A DNA stretch of 64,000 nucleotides from Cepaea nemoralis. Its lineage: Eukaryota; Mollusca; Gastropoda; Stylommatophora; Helicidae. How positions within the stretch are numbered: the stretch's first letter is position 1; the number at the start of each line of letters is the position of its first letter. This document shows positions 43,001 to 47,933 of this stretch, one piece after another. The DNA is taken from the NCBI GenBank assembly GCA_014155875.1, contig JACEFZ010028127.1, positions 17,501 to 81,500 on the forward strand, written 5' to 3'. Under the pieces are notes generated by a model. The model saw only the letters and a program-made list of their open reading frames with translations, was not told where the DNA came from and ran no database searches. The position numbers and the translations under genes were made by a program.

Positions 43001-43976
43001 AAACTAAAATATGACCAACACAGAAATCTACTTAGGATGGAGTTCTGTGGCCTGTTCTTCTGTGTAGATGTGAATGTTGGACAATGGGTGATGGAATGGT
43101 GAAGAAACCGGAGACAGTGGATGTTTTTTTTTTTTTTTTGTTTTTTTTTTAAAGAAGAATGTTAAGTATAGTATGAAATGAGAAGACAGCAAATGTTGTA
43201 GATATTGCAAGATTTCTCATCAAAACCATAAGAGGCAAGTGACATTTATGGGATGTACCAAAGAAGACAGTGCTGGGGTTATGAAAGCTGTGCGCAATCT
43301 TACATACTACGTTTGAAACATGGCTGCGGCAATTCGAAGCAGACAGCATTGTGCTGGTTTTCTTACAGTGGTATCAGTGCTGGTCGTTCAGAAAGCAATG
43401 GCAAACTGCTGAACATAAACTTAGCAAGAAATCACAAACAGCCAAACAATGCTAGGGTTGACTGCTGCGTCCAGTAAAGGATATGCAACTAACTTTTTAT
43501 ACCAAAGAAAGGTTGAATTGAAAAGTTAGCCCTTTGTCGGGAAAACACTAGGCAAGAGAGGCAATGGAAGACAGAACAATGTATGTGGAAAGTTTACACA
43601 GCTGGGCCACAAATAACATCAGCACGTCAACTTCATCAAAATATCAGATGGCAGAAAGGATTGAGAGGTCATGATTGCCAGTGTGCTACATATTAAGCGT
43701 ATGAAGAAGGAAACATGAGTAAAAAATCAAAATATTTTGTTTTGTAAATCCAATACTGTTTGTTGTAACCATCAGCGGTTGAGATCCCTTCCCTCATTGT
43801 ACCCACAGAGAAACAGAAGGACATACCAAAAGCTGGAGAAAAGCTTGAATCCAGAAGAACTGTCACAGACTTTGGGCATCATGAAGAAGGAGCAGAAGTT
43901 TCAGTACCTGGAGGGTGCATTTCAGGAAGAGTTGGCTGCTTACAGACATGTGTTGGATCGACTGGCCACGCTTTAG
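10099..43976 (+). CDS. HAT1: Histone acetyltransferase HAT1 (type B, KAT1), full gene, 11 coding exons
   Basis: HAT1 acetylates newly made histone H4 (Lys5 and Lys12 in known family members) with an RBBP7/RBBP4-type partner before chromatin assembly. Joining 11 exons (separate entries) gives 1224 bases, or 407 residues plus stop; human HAT1 is 419. The protein aligns end to end with HAT1 as I remember it. Around residues 50-60 is FGYKGLKISIYY. Around 135 is PFGQMIDSYTLP. DVDDEQWDYF covers 181-190 and GYMTVYNFY 208-216. The acetyl-CoA motif QxxGxG is Q236-KLG-L-G241. LDITVEDPS (259-267) keeps the acidic pair E264/D265, matching human E276/D277. Human E187 appears to be D175, still acidic. The helical C-terminus ends in YRHVLDRLATL. 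All introns are GT-AG and phases match at every junction. The ATG has a strong context (A at -3, G at +4). Repeats swell the gene to 34 kb. No exon is disrupted, so it looks functional. Confidence 0.96.
10106..10839. other. HAT1 intron 1, no recognised repeat
   Basis: Pyrimidine-rich intronic sequence. A short frame on - (10732-10514) has no recognised domain. Confidence 0.4.
10840..11045. repeat. Dispersed repeat with C-tract, copy 1
   Basis: ctgttggggtattatccttg, a C-run (10907-10920), catatgcatcagtgtccgg, and ctgtgttggttgacaaggcc recur in the same order and orientation at 34930-35130. Class unknown. Confidence 0.65.
11105..11165. repeat. Dispersed repeat G, copy 1
   Basis: gttgagttgagctaagaacc then gacatcactgcactcaggac recurs at 61323-61480 and in weaker form near 37328 and 58760. 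Confidence 0.6.
11225..11510 (+). mobile_element. LINE fragment (post-RT region)
   Basis: Broken + strand frame includes VIKRMLACYIDPVLTYGCKS and WTISKKVKKSIEALE, the LINE thumb / C-terminal motif (YG.ESWT type). Confidence 0.6.
11515..11820 (-). mobile_element. LINE reverse transcriptase fragment
   Basis: The - strand frame 11814-11614 encodes FYLYCIDYLKAFDKDVNNTL, which matches the RT block containing the first catalytic Asp (D-Y-x-K-A-F-D). A frameshifted continuation reads like the ...EGVKVGDQNIN block before the YADD motif. It lies tail to tail with the + strand LINE piece at 11225-11510. Confidence 0.65.
12001..12293 (+). mobile_element. tRNA-derived SINE, family A (reference copy) with (CA)n tail
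   Basis: A-box tggccgaatggataagag and B-box ggttcaacccctacaccgg mark a tRNA-derived Pol III head. The body has acaagtacctcagaagtcga and cactggtaataggga-type sequence. It ends in gagcaaacac plus a (CA)n run at 12275-12293. It lies in HAT1 intron 1, 95 bases before exon 2. Confidence 0.88.
12388..12462 (+). CDS. HAT1: HAT1 coding exon 2
   Basis: Acceptor atttcag at 12381-12387, donor gtaagt at 12463. The 75 bases encode LSVLRKNQLEEFKCLST then DAIGFKL, matching the HAT1 N-terminal segment (human AEYKC...AIELKL). A second AG at 12402-12403 could act as an alternative acceptor but would break the phase with exon 1. Confidence 0.88.
12705..12952 (+). mobile_element. tRNA-derived SINE, family A (head truncated)
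   Basis: It starts inside the tRNA head at the B-box aggttcaacccttat and runs through the body to gcgagcgcttaaacacac. Confidence 0.82.
13205..13356 (-). mobile_element. tRNA-derived SINE, family D
   Basis: The reverse complement has a head ggagtccccatgggaaaagt, the B-box tgggttcgattctg, and the tail tcatcgctggagctacggag. It matches 8387-8560. Confidence 0.68.
13430..13612 (+). mobile_element. Decayed LINE 3' fragment
   Basis: Broken frames with purine-rich LINE C-terminal-like sequence (gatgctgaggtgaaaag ... aagagatggactagaagaga) ending in aaggcacttgatgatgatta, the same ending as near 11495 and 19605. Confidence 0.45.
13613..14058. other. HAT1 intron 2, no recognised feature
   Basis: AT-rich intronic sequence without a recognised repeat. 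Confidence 0.4.
14060..14215. repeat. 29-30 bp tandem repeat, about 5 copies
   Basis: The unit, roughly ttgcaatggtgcagaaatta then caagcaggc, is repeated with substitutions. Confidence 0.8.
14357..14493 (+). mobile_element. Repeat C (short GAA-tailed element)
   Basis: Sense copy: aggaaggttaacccgtcaac, gctctgctgtaaacaggcac, ctccggatgaacacag, then (AGA)n. The body is about 130 bp. It has no clear Pol III boxes and equals the 3' end of element Y. Confidence 0.8.
14628..14703 (+). CDS. HAT1: HAT1 coding exon 3
   Basis: Acceptor cacacag, donor gtaagt. It encodes RCQEDIDDDTKTFPP followed by DMAHQVFGD, matching human RFPEDLENDIRTFFPEYTHQ then LFGD. The split codons at both ends join in phase. Confidence 0.95.
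14817..15050 (-). mobile_element. Repeat C with expanded (CTT)n tail
   Basis: Antisense copy: (CTT)n from 14817 to 14909 (about 31 units), then gcgttcatccagag through gacacatctgacttctgcgg to ccacgttaactttcctgg. The trinucleotide run is the element's own 3' GAA tail, expanded. Homopolymer reading frames here are artefacts of the repeat. Confidence 0.85.
15051..15538. other. HAT1 intron 3, no recognised feature
   Basis: No domain-bearing frame. A short stretch, agatggtagtttgccattgc (15340-15359), hints at a family E fragment. Confidence 0.4.
15539..16084 (+). mobile_element. LINE RNase H domain and 3' end with (ATCA)n tail, copy 1
   Basis: The frame 15539-15886 encodes the end of a retrotransposon RNase H: HTHIVIVTDSESMLRRVRTG with catalytic Asp in TDSE, then SITWIFSPGHAFVLGNEQAD with the H..D pair. 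It is followed by non-coding sequence and (AATC)n at 16048-16083. It is 5' truncated; a longer copy is at 33690-34580. Confidence 0.75.
16138..16455 (+). mobile_element. LINE RNase H 3' end, decayed copy
   Basis: taggtattgatgtatgataa, then gagaacaaagctgcagagat, parallels 15775-16035. It is older and frame-broken. Confidence 0.55.
16493..16634 (-). mobile_element. Repeat C
   Basis: Antisense copy: ttcttcttcgttcatccgga, gccgacacatccgacttctg, gaccgggttaaccttccc. Confidence 0.85.
17554..18352 (+). mobile_element. tRNA-derived SINE, family A, split by a LINE
   Basis: The head ggtcagcatagccaaatgga and B-box ggggttcaactcc start at 17554. The SINE is interrupted at 17677 and resumes at 18177 with atccttgacttggggacaca, running to gagcgaacgcaaaaaaaaac. 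Confidence 0.85.
17678..18176 (-). mobile_element. LINE 3' end nested in SINE, with target-site duplication
   Basis: A 499-bp insert flanked by the 11-bp duplication atccttgactt (17667-17677 and 18177-18187). The - strand encodes MEGYMPGKRGRGRPKRRWVQ, then DDLQMGVSDAGHLAYDREVF, with a short TGAA tail at 17678-17687. It is the same family as 3627-4168 and is 5' truncated at the same base. Confidence 0.88.
18804..18924 (+). CDS. HAT1: HAT1 coding exon 4
   Basis: Acceptor ctttgcag, donor gtaagt at 18925. The exon holds FGYKGLKISIYYTAAKLLPY and then YSVSYTDVCNVAKHGVP, the conserved HAT1 N-domain strand (human FGYKGLKILLYY). It ends in phase 0. Confidence 0.95.
18925..19652 (+). mobile_element. 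HAT1 intron 4 start with decayed LINE at 19330-19650
   Basis: From about 19340 broken + frames read KKAETKRQLITNMRKRQLSL, FCHMMRR, then a tail ending gcacttgatgatgataatgt. This is an old LINE C-terminus, interrupted on its right by mariner. The first 400 bases show nothing identifiable. Confidence 0.45.
19653..20940 (-). mobile_element. Mariner-family transposon, inactive
   Basis: About 1.29 kb with terminal inverted repeats (left gggacgttcatttgaaaccc, right complement aggggtgttcatttgaaatc) flanked by TA at 19651-19652 and 20941-20942. The - strand transposase frame 20720-20097 has HTH sequence (KEFDVSIGTIQKVVRKKLQY) and the first catalytic Asp in VAGDESWCHHFEP. A second frame holds HDNARPH (Asp 2) and AYSPDLSPYDFQLFG (Asp 3). 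An in-frame stop near the N-terminus and a frameshift near 20090 inactivate it. Confidence 0.92.
21195..21586 (-). mobile_element. tRNA-derived SINE, family F, copy 1
   Basis: The reverse complement has a tRNA-like head gtggctgagtggtctcgagg and B-box cccaggttcaagcctcgg, then a long body to about 21195. The second copy, same orientation, is at 42370-42758, in HAT1 intron 10. Confidence 0.82.
21878..22019 (+). CDS. HAT1: HAT1 coding exon 5
   Basis: Acceptor ccacttcag, donor gtaagt at 22020. It encodes PDDIEKKLAEELPPGYLTN and ends in FRPFGQMIDSYTLPT, matching human VEGKIRQIIPPGF and FKPFGTLLHTYSV. Intron 5, about 10.8 kb, follows directly. Confidence 0.95.
22022..22270. repeat. Tandem repeat, degenerate start of the 28-bp array
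   Basis: Irregular 28-42 bp units of ttgctgtgttgaccactgtt and tgctgtatagatcac start within three bases of the exon 5 donor. Confidence 0.75.
22271..22520. repeat. Dispersed repeat, copy 1 (paralog nested at 49874)
   Basis: ttgtttgtccatcaagaatg ... aagatggctgataaggccta recurs at 49874-49993, where it interrupts a SINE. Here it extends further (to about 22500). Confidence 0.6.
22521..22643. repeat. 28-bp minisatellite, left block
   Basis: Units of ttctatattattgctgtata, gatcactg. The block is cut by the LTR retrotransposon at 22644 and continues at 29510. Confidence 0.85.
22644..23379 (+). repeat. 5' LTR
   Basis: 736 bp, tgacacatgcctgtgg ... cactttgtgtca. The 3' LTR is nearly identical; most differences are 1-2 base indels. 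Confidence 0.92.
23380..25593 (+). other. LTR element leader, 2.2 kb without recognised gene
   Basis: It follows the 5' LTR. A primer-binding site should start at 23380; ttctgggaggcttcgtccg (23388 on) loosely recalls a retroviral tRNA-Pro site, but I cannot assign the tRNA. Short frames show no domain. The leader is unusually long. Confidence 0.6.
25594..26106 (+). pseudogene. gag N-terminal part, coiled coil with internal repeats
   Basis: A 170-residue frame. The start MPTLMDYIEAGERIGLKGKE resembles the N-terminus of Ty3/Gypsy Gag in invertebrates. Charged coiled coil follows with near-exact repeats of the type RLQEETQVKLAEMENK (about residues 57-130). It stops at 26104-26106. A frameshift of one base there separates it from the capsid-like part that begins KLPYFTDRDNLESYLSRFEA. 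Confidence 0.75.
26108..26482 (+). pseudogene. gag capsid-like part, interrupted by LINE
   Basis: Encodes YLSRFEASVKVLGIPEGEYA, RLGEYLTGKALDTMFNLP and LTKFQLTEHGYRTKFRQLGQ, the retrotransposon Gag capsid-like fold. The frame runs into the LINE nested at 26483. The remaining gag resumes at 26847 after the duplicated target site. Confidence 0.8.
26483..26834 (+). mobile_element. LINE 3' end with (GATGA)n tail nested in gag
   Basis: A 352-bp insert flanked by the 12-bp duplication agtgttaagaga (26471-26482 and 26835-26846). It encodes LINE C-terminal sequence: MRFLRRILNVSRRDKIRNEE, then QVKWFGHASRLPVNSM and GNRGRGRPRKRWTEGITESM. The tail is gatgagatgagatg. The longer frame 26136-26822 is therefore a chimera of gag and LINE. 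A - strand fragment of the same family lies at 52280-52395. Confidence 0.9.
26836..28314 (+). pseudogene. gag end, zinc knuckles, protease fused to integrase start
   Basis: A 492-residue frame, non-autonomous. Residues 1-50 continue capsid. CCHC knuckles are at 116-129 (C-WN-C-GSWR-H-KAAE-C) and 147-160 (C-FK-C-GRKG-H-LSHQ-C). The aspartic protease has the active-site DSG at 232-234 and the flap-side LIIG at 295-298. Residues 368-465 jump to the segment before integrase and its zinc-binding region (GRWCFERKNNVLTRRF, then AGHIGIRRMQQ). No RT or RNase H motif occurs anywhere in the element, so that block was deleted in frame or nearly so. The frame then ends and no catalytic integrase core is visible. 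Confidence 0.82.
28315..28769 (+). other. LTR element 3' non-coding region
   Basis: No recognised domain. It ends in a polypurine-like tract, gagggtggggtag, directly before the 3' LTR. Confidence 0.6.
28770..29509 (+). repeat. 3' LTR
   Basis: 740 bp, tgacacatgcctgtgg ... cactttgtgtca, followed by the target duplicate atcac. Confidence 0.92.
29510..31090. repeat. 28-bp minisatellite, right block, about 55 units
   Basis: The early units (29510-29830) keep ttctatattattgctgtata. Later units become gttctgtattattccagtat, agaccagt. A roughly 275-bp block starting near 30360 is repeated almost exactly near 30720 (360-bp offset), so units were amplified in groups. Confidence 0.92.
31236..31925 (+). 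mobile_element. Dispersed repeat H with ACTA-type tail, copy 1
   Basis: actgcatgttcagaaaaatg ... gagcattttgtgttattgac ... gaagctggagccgcaactaa. Same order as 59510-59975 (+) and 56925-57235 (-). No reading frame is shared, so probably a LINE 3' UTR or SINE. Confidence 0.65.
31926..32772. other. HAT1 intron 5 end; possible solo LTR on -
   Basis: The pyrimidine-rich stretch 31955-32720 has an AATAAA-type signal on - (aacgtttattaac, 32029-32041) and LTR-like composition. No clear terminal repeat or target duplication was found. Confidence 0.25.
32773..32926 (+). CDS. HAT1: HAT1 coding exon 6
   Basis: Acceptor aatttcag, donor gtgagt at 32927. It contains RLQSFIKFYVDAASYIDVDD and EQWDYFL. D175 falls where human HAT1 has catalytic candidate E187. 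Its last 20 bases and its donor are the first part of a 52-bp unit repeated about ten times downstream. Confidence 0.95.
32907..33421. repeat. 52-bp tandem repeat containing exon 6 end and donor, about 10 copies
   Basis: The unit is cagtgggattatttcttgtt, gtgagttgttcaataattct, tctatagttaaa. The first copy is the real exon 6 end (QWDYFL plus donor gtgagt). At least seven downstream copies keep the exonic bases and the donor unchanged. One copy (33217-33264) has lost several single bases. Confidence 0.95.
33690..34580 (+). mobile_element. LINE RNase H domain and 3' end, copy 2
   Basis: The frame 33739-34296 encodes a retrotransposon RNase H: MIIYTDGSVLRGRRSAWGFL (Asp), SLRMEVEAVSAAFRWMENTI (Glu), HIVIVTDSESMLRKVRTG (Asp). 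A frameshift near 34170 moves the rest (SPGQAGVLGNDRSDRLAGSA) to another frame. The catalytic His is Gln here, unlike the copy at 15539. It ends in aaatcaatcag. The upstream RT is absent (5' truncation). Confidence 0.82.
34581..34929. other. HAT1 intron 6, no recognised feature
   Basis: No domain or repeat recognised. Confidence 0.4.
34930..35135. repeat. Dispersed repeat with C-tract, copy 2
   Basis: Same order as 10840-11045: ctgttggggtatcatccttg, C-run, catatgcatcagcatccgg, ctgtgttggttgacgaggcc. Confidence 0.65.
35371..35475 (+). CDS. HAT1: HAT1 coding exon 7
   Basis: Acceptor cgtacag, donor gtacgc. It encodes LEKYKVDGESRYASAGYMTV and then YNFYAYPSRIRPRI, the GNAT-fold strand that precedes the acetyl-CoA loop (human VGYMTVYNYYVYP). 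Confidence 0.95.
35870..36050. repeat. About 26-bp tandem repeat, 7 copies
   Basis: Units of actgatcaaatgttacctgc tgttt alternate with gttgcatgcagtttactgac. They end 35 bases before the exon 8 acceptor. Confidence 0.85.
36085..36191 (+). CDS. HAT1: HAT1 coding exon 8 (acetyl-CoA loop)
   Basis: Acceptor cattccag, donor gtatag. It encodes SQALVLPPFQKLGLGARMIQ, which holds the QxxGxG acetyl-CoA pyrophosphate-binding loop of GNAT enzymes, and ends in RPEVLDIT. The split codon gives Val before the catalytic Glu-Asp pair in exon 9. Confidence 0.95.
36277..36573 (-). mobile_element. tRNA-derived SINE, family A
   Basis: Full - strand copy. Head at the right (cattcgaccatgctgacc), B-box complement ggggttgaacc, body to gaactcaagcgtagtccata. 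Confidence 0.85.
36574..37110 (+). mobile_element. LINE RNase H fragment, second family
   Basis: The frame 36564-36794 encodes TSSLTIEVMAVSTAITWLET (Glu) and VCFLSDSMNIAQEHS (Asp). The shifted continuation has FIFMPGHASVQLNVQADKRA (His, Asp). It diverges clearly from the copies at 15539 and 33690. The SINE at 36277 abuts its 5' side. Confidence 0.7.
37111..37629. other. HAT1 intron 8, remnants only
   Basis: LINE-like scraps near 37170-37310 and a repeat G-like stretch (gttgagttgagttttaaaaa, 37332-37351). Nothing coding. Confidence 0.4.
37630..37781 (+). CDS. HAT1: HAT1 coding exon 9
   Basis: Acceptor cttcacag; the donor gttggt is weak. It begins with EDPSDNFQRVRDYVDAKNCQ, which carries the acidic pair, and continues RLKSFQPDELHKGFSHEM to KLKLSK. 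It matches human AEDPS...LRDFVL...KINK. Confidence 0.95.
37866..37982 (-). mobile_element. Repeat C, degraded
   Basis: cttcttctgcgttcatccag, a T-run, ggctgacacatccgactact. The 3' part of the antisense copy is lost. Confidence 0.75.
38014..38183 (-). pseudogene. 5' end of 18S rRNA, antisense fragment
   Basis: The + strand reads as the complement of the first 170 bases of 18S rRNA: ctggcaggatcaaccag at the right end (18S 5' end TACCTGGTTGATCCTGCCAG, with ATA for GTA), gacatgcatgacttaatctt, gatttaatgagccattcgcg, and ttagctctagaattgccaca at the left. It is truncated there and is not a functional rRNA gene. Some changes against typical 18S suggest decay. Confidence 0.93.
38184..38540 (-). other. 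Probable 5' external transcribed spacer of rDNA
   Basis: On - this lies immediately upstream of the 18S 5' end, without a break. Composition shifts to higher GC (e.g. cgcactcctcggtaccggg, ctctttcgcccgctcaaaat). It is inferred to be 5' ETS carried with the 18S piece; its right limit is uncertain. Confidence 0.5.
38541..38964. other. HAT1 intron 9, LINE-like scraps
   Basis: 38610-38840 loosely resembles the complement of the LINE tail at 524-950 (acatttccctcagaaaccac). No intact frame. Confidence 0.4.
38966..41335. repeat. 39-bp minisatellite, about 55 units, interrupted by repeat C
   Basis: The unit is ggtgagcccaggaataggtg, gccagtcttatcttcccat. As 39 is divisible by 3 the array stays open in several frames (GEPRNRWPVLSSH on +, ATYSWAHHGKIRL on -), which explains long but meaningless frames. 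A variant unit, gaaataggtggtaagtttta, recurs at 39428, 39927, 40072, 40336 and 40479, showing higher-order units of about 408 bp. Units after 40860 are more degenerate. Confidence 0.95.
40713..40852 (-). mobile_element. Repeat C inserted in the minisatellite, with target duplication
   Basis: Antisense copy (cttcttcttctgcgttcatc ... accgggttaaccttcctg), flanked by the 13-bp duplication ggtggccagtctt (40700-40712 and 40853-40865). This shows the element retrotransposes, and that it landed after the array formed. Confidence 0.9.
41495..41975 (+). mobile_element. Dispersed repeat X, copy 2
   Basis: Longer copy of 4540-4970: cacattgtgtcaacggcttc, tacctttcctctggagtaaa, then cattagctgccgctatgggt tgtagttattctgcc. 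That last part equals the 3' end of the zinc-finger LINE at 63150-63230. Confidence 0.75.
42124..42240 (+). CDS. HAT1: HAT1 coding exon 10
   Basis: Acceptor gattattcag, donor gtaagt. The 39 codons run from VQTRRIYEILRLKATNESNK to YRLDVKKRLNIPFL, matching human ARRVYEILRLL and YRLDIKRRL. Phase 0 at both ends. Confidence 0.95.
42370..42760 (-). mobile_element. tRNA-derived SINE, family F, copy 2
   Basis: It matches 21195-21586 over its length. The reverse complement head has B-box tgggttcaaaccccgg. Confidence 0.82.
42761..43290. other. HAT1 intron 10, LINE scraps and T-run
   Basis: 43015-43250 has broken + frames recalling a LINE C-terminus (aatgttggacaatgggtgat) split by a T-run at 43125-43150. 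Confidence 0.4.
43291..43497 (+). mobile_element. tRNA-derived SINE, family E
   Basis: gtttgaaacatggctgcggc, cgttcagaaagcaatggcaa, agtaaaggatatgcaacta. Confidence 0.8.
43498..43740 (+). mobile_element. Decayed LINE fragment
   Basis: Purine-rich sequence (gggaaaacactaggcaagag, atcagatggcagaaaggatt) resembles LINE C-terminal coding sequence without an intact frame. Confidence 0.35.
43809..43976 (+). CDS. HAT1: HAT1 coding exon 11 with stop
   Basis: Acceptor acccacag; the reading frame ends with TAG at 43974-43976. It encodes RNRRTYQKLEKSLNPEELSQ and ends YRHVLDRLATL, matching the human tail RKCLRPEELTNQ...YRRVIERLAQE. A clear AATAAA signal is not seen within the next few hundred bases, so the 3' UTR end is unknown. 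Confidence 0.95.
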   Translation, partial: RNRRTYQKLEKSLNPEELSQTLGIMKKEQKFQYLEGAFQEELAAYRHVLDRLATL

Positions 43977-44223
43977 CTGAAGTGTTGTGCTCTGTGTGAT
44001 CTTTTGTGTTTGGTTGTCTTTGGGTGGTTTCTTATTGATTGTTAATAGAAATGTAAAAAGTTGCTGCCACAAATACTTATACTCATTTAAGATGCATTAC
44101 CTAGTCGCTGGAGGTACTTTCCAATCTGTTTTGTGTCTTCTTTTGTCTCATACAACTAACGGTTGAATGCCTTAAATATGGGCAGTGTATGTGTTGGGTT
44201 GTTTGTCTTTTTTCTGAACAATT

Positions 44224-44990
44224 CTTCCATCATCATCATCGTCTTCCACTTTTGCCGCCAAGCATTGTGGGGAGGAATAATTGGCTCTCCACTGCCCGAT
44301 GGGTGGCACTGGAGTGTCGTTTCATGTGATCGTATAATGTATTTGATGTTGTCAATCCATTTTCTTCTCTTGTAGCAGATGTTTTTTGATGTAGAGCCAG
44401 TGCTGGTAGTTGATAGTGTTGCATTCTAACAAGATGATAAAACCATTTGATGGTCTTTCAGTATATGTGGCACAAGGTGTTGATCCCACTGACTTGTCTT
44501 ATAACATCATTTCTTATTCGGTCTTGGATAGTTAAGTTGTAAGCTCTCCTCAAGCATCTTATCTCACAGGTGTTGATTTTTATGAGATCTTATCTCATAA
44601 GTGTGATTTGAATAATGTCCAAGTTTGACATTAAAGCATAAGAATGGTGTGAATATGCTATTTATCTGTCATTTTGCTGACATAGGTACATTTGGATGCT
44701 TTAGTACGGGTGATAGTTGATATGTAAGCGCATTTGCATTTTTACATCTGATTTTGATTTCTCTGTCTATTCTACCATCTTCTGTGACCATACTTCTAAG
44801 GTATTTGAATTGTTTAACTTGTTTCAGAGCTTTTTATCACATTTCTTTGTCTCCTTTTAATTCTCTATTTCCAAACTTGGAAAGCTTTTTTTCCATCAGT
44901 CTATTTTCTCTTGCATTCTTCTTTTCTTATTTATATTCTTCTTCCTACTCTTCTTCTATTTCTCCGCATTCACCCTCAAACATTAATAAC
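44224..44990 (-). mobile_element. LINE C-terminal region, frame-broken
   Basis: The - strand reads YQLPALALHQKTSATREENG, then a tail close to the + strand LINE at 52980-53430 (QLPALALHQRTSATKKRGRP). Upstream parts to about 44990 continue the same LINE with frameshifts. It is the first element after the HAT1 stop. Confidence 0.65.
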
Positions 44991-46080
44991 TAATACAATA
45001 AATACTTAGCTATCTCCTAGATATTCTTCTTCTTCATCTTCTTATTCTTCTTTGTTTTGTCCCCCTATGGAGCAGAAGCACTCAACTAACACAGGCCAAG
45101 CCCTCCATGTACTTTAGACTTGTTCATAGTTAGTGGATTGTGCAGTTTTCTATAGCATGGGAATGCCAGCCTCACACCAACCCCCCCTTAGTGGCCTCTT
45201 AGACATGGCAGGTTATGATGTTACTATTCTTTGCCTTCCTTGTGGGTCCTAGTAACTCATGGGCACCTGGATATTATTGTTGTGTATGTATTTTACATGA
45301 TCTTCTGTGGTCAGACTCCTGGTCAGTTGTCCAGTTATAAGAGTAAAGCCCACTTTCTGTGGTCAAGCTTCTAGTCAGTTGTCCAGTCACCAGAATAAGG
45401 TCCACCTTCTTTTAAAAATTCTCATGGTTATCTCAGCTGTGTCCTCTTTCCAGATGCTGATGTCATTAACTCATCTTTATATGTTGCAGTACAACACTTA
45501 CCTGGACCAAATATTTTATTACCTGTTCGCTGTTTAGTATTTGATTGTTTTGAGTGCACCATTTAGTCCTGCAATGTTCATCAAGTTGTAGGCTAAGATA
45601 TAATACAATCAAATGTAAGCTGTGAGTCAGTGTTTGGGCAAGATGTCTCTCCCAGAGCCAGTGCATTCTTGGAACATGAGACACTTAATACCACCATGTA
45701 AGAAGCACTCACCAGATGTCTTAACCAGACCCTCAAAGACATGACAGAGATGGAGAAAAAAAAAAGAAGAAATGTTCAAAAGTTCATAAAGGGAGATCAG
45801 TAATTTGTACCAAATATTTTGATTCATTCTTTACTGATTACCTTTTTTGCTCTGATCCTTCAAGTTTAAAGAGTATATGAAAAGTCAAGAAACATCTGGC
45901 ATCACGAATAGGAAAACCACTCATGTTTTTATAAGTGAATGTTGGCCAGTCTCCTGTGATGTTGCACTTTGATATGTTGAAATTCATTCATGTTGAATTG
46001 ACAATTGAAAACAGTAATAAAATTGATGTATAATTAGAAATGGATGATTCTGTGGTTTTTATGTTACCGAATAAAATAAA
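44991..46080. other. Intergenic, no recognised gene
   Basis: A short duplication around 45320-45400 (agtcagttgtccagt twice) is the only clear structure. A poly-purine run at 45751 and AT-rich sequence follow. Confidence 0.4.
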
Positions 46081-46305
46081 TCGGTGCCGTGGTGAAGGGC
46101 TTAAAAACATGATTTGTAATACCATATTCGAAACATAGCTGTGGGCAATTTGGAAGCAGATTACCTTATGCTGGTTTTCATATGGTATGAATGTTAATCG
46201 CACAGAAAGCAATGGCAAACTACTGAATGTAAACTTGCCAAACAAACAGCCAAAACATGCTGGGGTTGACTGCTACGTCCTGTAAAGGATATGCAAGTAA
46301 CTTTA
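46081..46305 (+). mobile_element. tRNA-derived SINE, family E
   Basis: Head gtgccgtggtgaagggctta, B-box tattcgaaac, body cacagaaagcaatggcaaac, end ctgtaaaggatatgcaagt. Confidence 0.85.
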
Positions 46306-46359
46306 ATTAAATGACCATCATGGAATGGCTGAGCCATCGGAACAGGAATCCTATTAGTG

Positions 46360-47265
46360 GCTACAATATTTGACATGTAGATATTAGTGGGTGTAATAGA
46401 TGATAAATGTAAATTGATGTGTCGACAATAGATGCTAGATATTAGTGGATACAATGGATGAAAGTTGTAGATATTAGTGGGTACAGTAGATGGCAGGTGA
46501 GTAGATATTAATAGGTACAAGAGATGTAGATACTTGTGAGTACAACAGATGTAGATACTAGTGGATACAACAGATGTAGATATTAGTGTTAAAACAGATT
46601 TAAATATTAGTGGGTACAACAGATGTAGATAATAGTGGGTACAACAGATAACTTTTAGATGTTAGTGTGTACGGCAGGTGTAGATATTAGTGGGTACAAA
46701 AGATAACTTTTAGAATTAGTGTGTACGGCAGATGTAGATATTAGTGGGTACAACAGATGTAGATATTAGTGGGTACAACAGATAGCTTGTAGAAATTAGT
46801 GGGTGCAACAGATAGCTTGTAGATATTAGTGGGTGCAACAGATGTAGATATTAGTGGCTACAACAGACAACTTTCAGATATTAATGGGTACAACAGACAA
46901 CTTTCAGATATTAATGGGTACAACAGATGTTGATAGTAGTGGGTACAACAGACAACTTTTAGATATTAGTGGGTACAACAGATGTAGATATTAGTGGGTA
47001 CAACAGATGTACATAGTGGGTACAACAGATGTACATATCAGTGGGTACAATATATGTACATATCAGTGAGTGCAACAGATGTTCATATTAGTGGGTACAA
47101 CAGTTGTACATATTAGTGGGTACAACAGATGTACATATCAGTGGGTACAACAGATAAGTTATAGATATTAGTGTGTACAACAGATGTATATATTTGGGAA
47201 CAATACATGTAGATATTAGTGGGTACAACAGATGTAAACATCTATGGGTACAACACATGTAGATT
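46360..47265. repeat. 25-bp satellite array, about 36 units
   Basis: The unit is tagatattagtgggtacaac agatg with many variants (e.g. agataacttttagat insertions). It ends just before the LINE at 47300. Confidence 0.92.
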
Positions 47266-47324
47266 TTATTGAATAGATTAAATAACAAAAATAGTGGTTA
47301 AGAAAGTACTGTCACATCTGAAGA

Positions 47325-47933
47325 GTGAACAACTGCTCCCAGACAATCTTGTCAGCAAATGATGGAACAGTTGCATACATGACGGATTTAAACATCAGCA
47401 GTCACAGTGTCTTCCAAAAGGAAGAGCATTATAGAAATGAATGTAAAGAGGCTACAAAAATAGTCAGACAGCAGAAGCGAGAATATATGAGTAATATAAT
47501 CAAAGATATGGAAACTAATCACCAGAAAAATGAATCCAGAAAGTTTTTTAAAGTACTGAAGTCAATGAAACGAGGGCACCAACAAAACACATATGGTTTA
47601 AAAGACAAAAATGGGAATATGATAAATACCAATGAAGAAATGTGCAACACATGGAAAGAATATTTTATTGAATTACTAAATTGTGAAGCTCCAAGTAACA
47701 TTTTCCCACAGGAAGAGGTTCTAACATGCGAACCACAAATTGAAGAACCTACATTTGAAGAAATCCTATATGTAATCACACGACTTAAAAACAATAAGGC
47801 AACTGGGACTGATGGAATTGCTGCTGAATTTATAAAGGCAGGTGGCCATGCATTACATCTAAAGCTATACGAACTAATAATAAAATCTGGAGGACAGAAG
47901 AATTACCCCATGACTGGAAAGAGTCATTATTGA
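47325..47933 (+). pseudogene. LINE ORF, region before and start of RT
   Basis: Encodes YRNECKEATKIVRQQKREYM and the RT block 0-1 sequence RLKNNKATGTDGIAAEFIKA. Near 47882-47885 the run taaaa appears to lack one A. After it the frame shifts, and the true continuation (EELPHDWKESLLIPIFKKGD) is read in the next frame. Confidence 0.85.

Noticed and set aside
46360..47265. CRISPR-like or centromeric satellite
   Set aside because: No spacers and only about 0.9 kb; an ordinary 25-bp tandem array.
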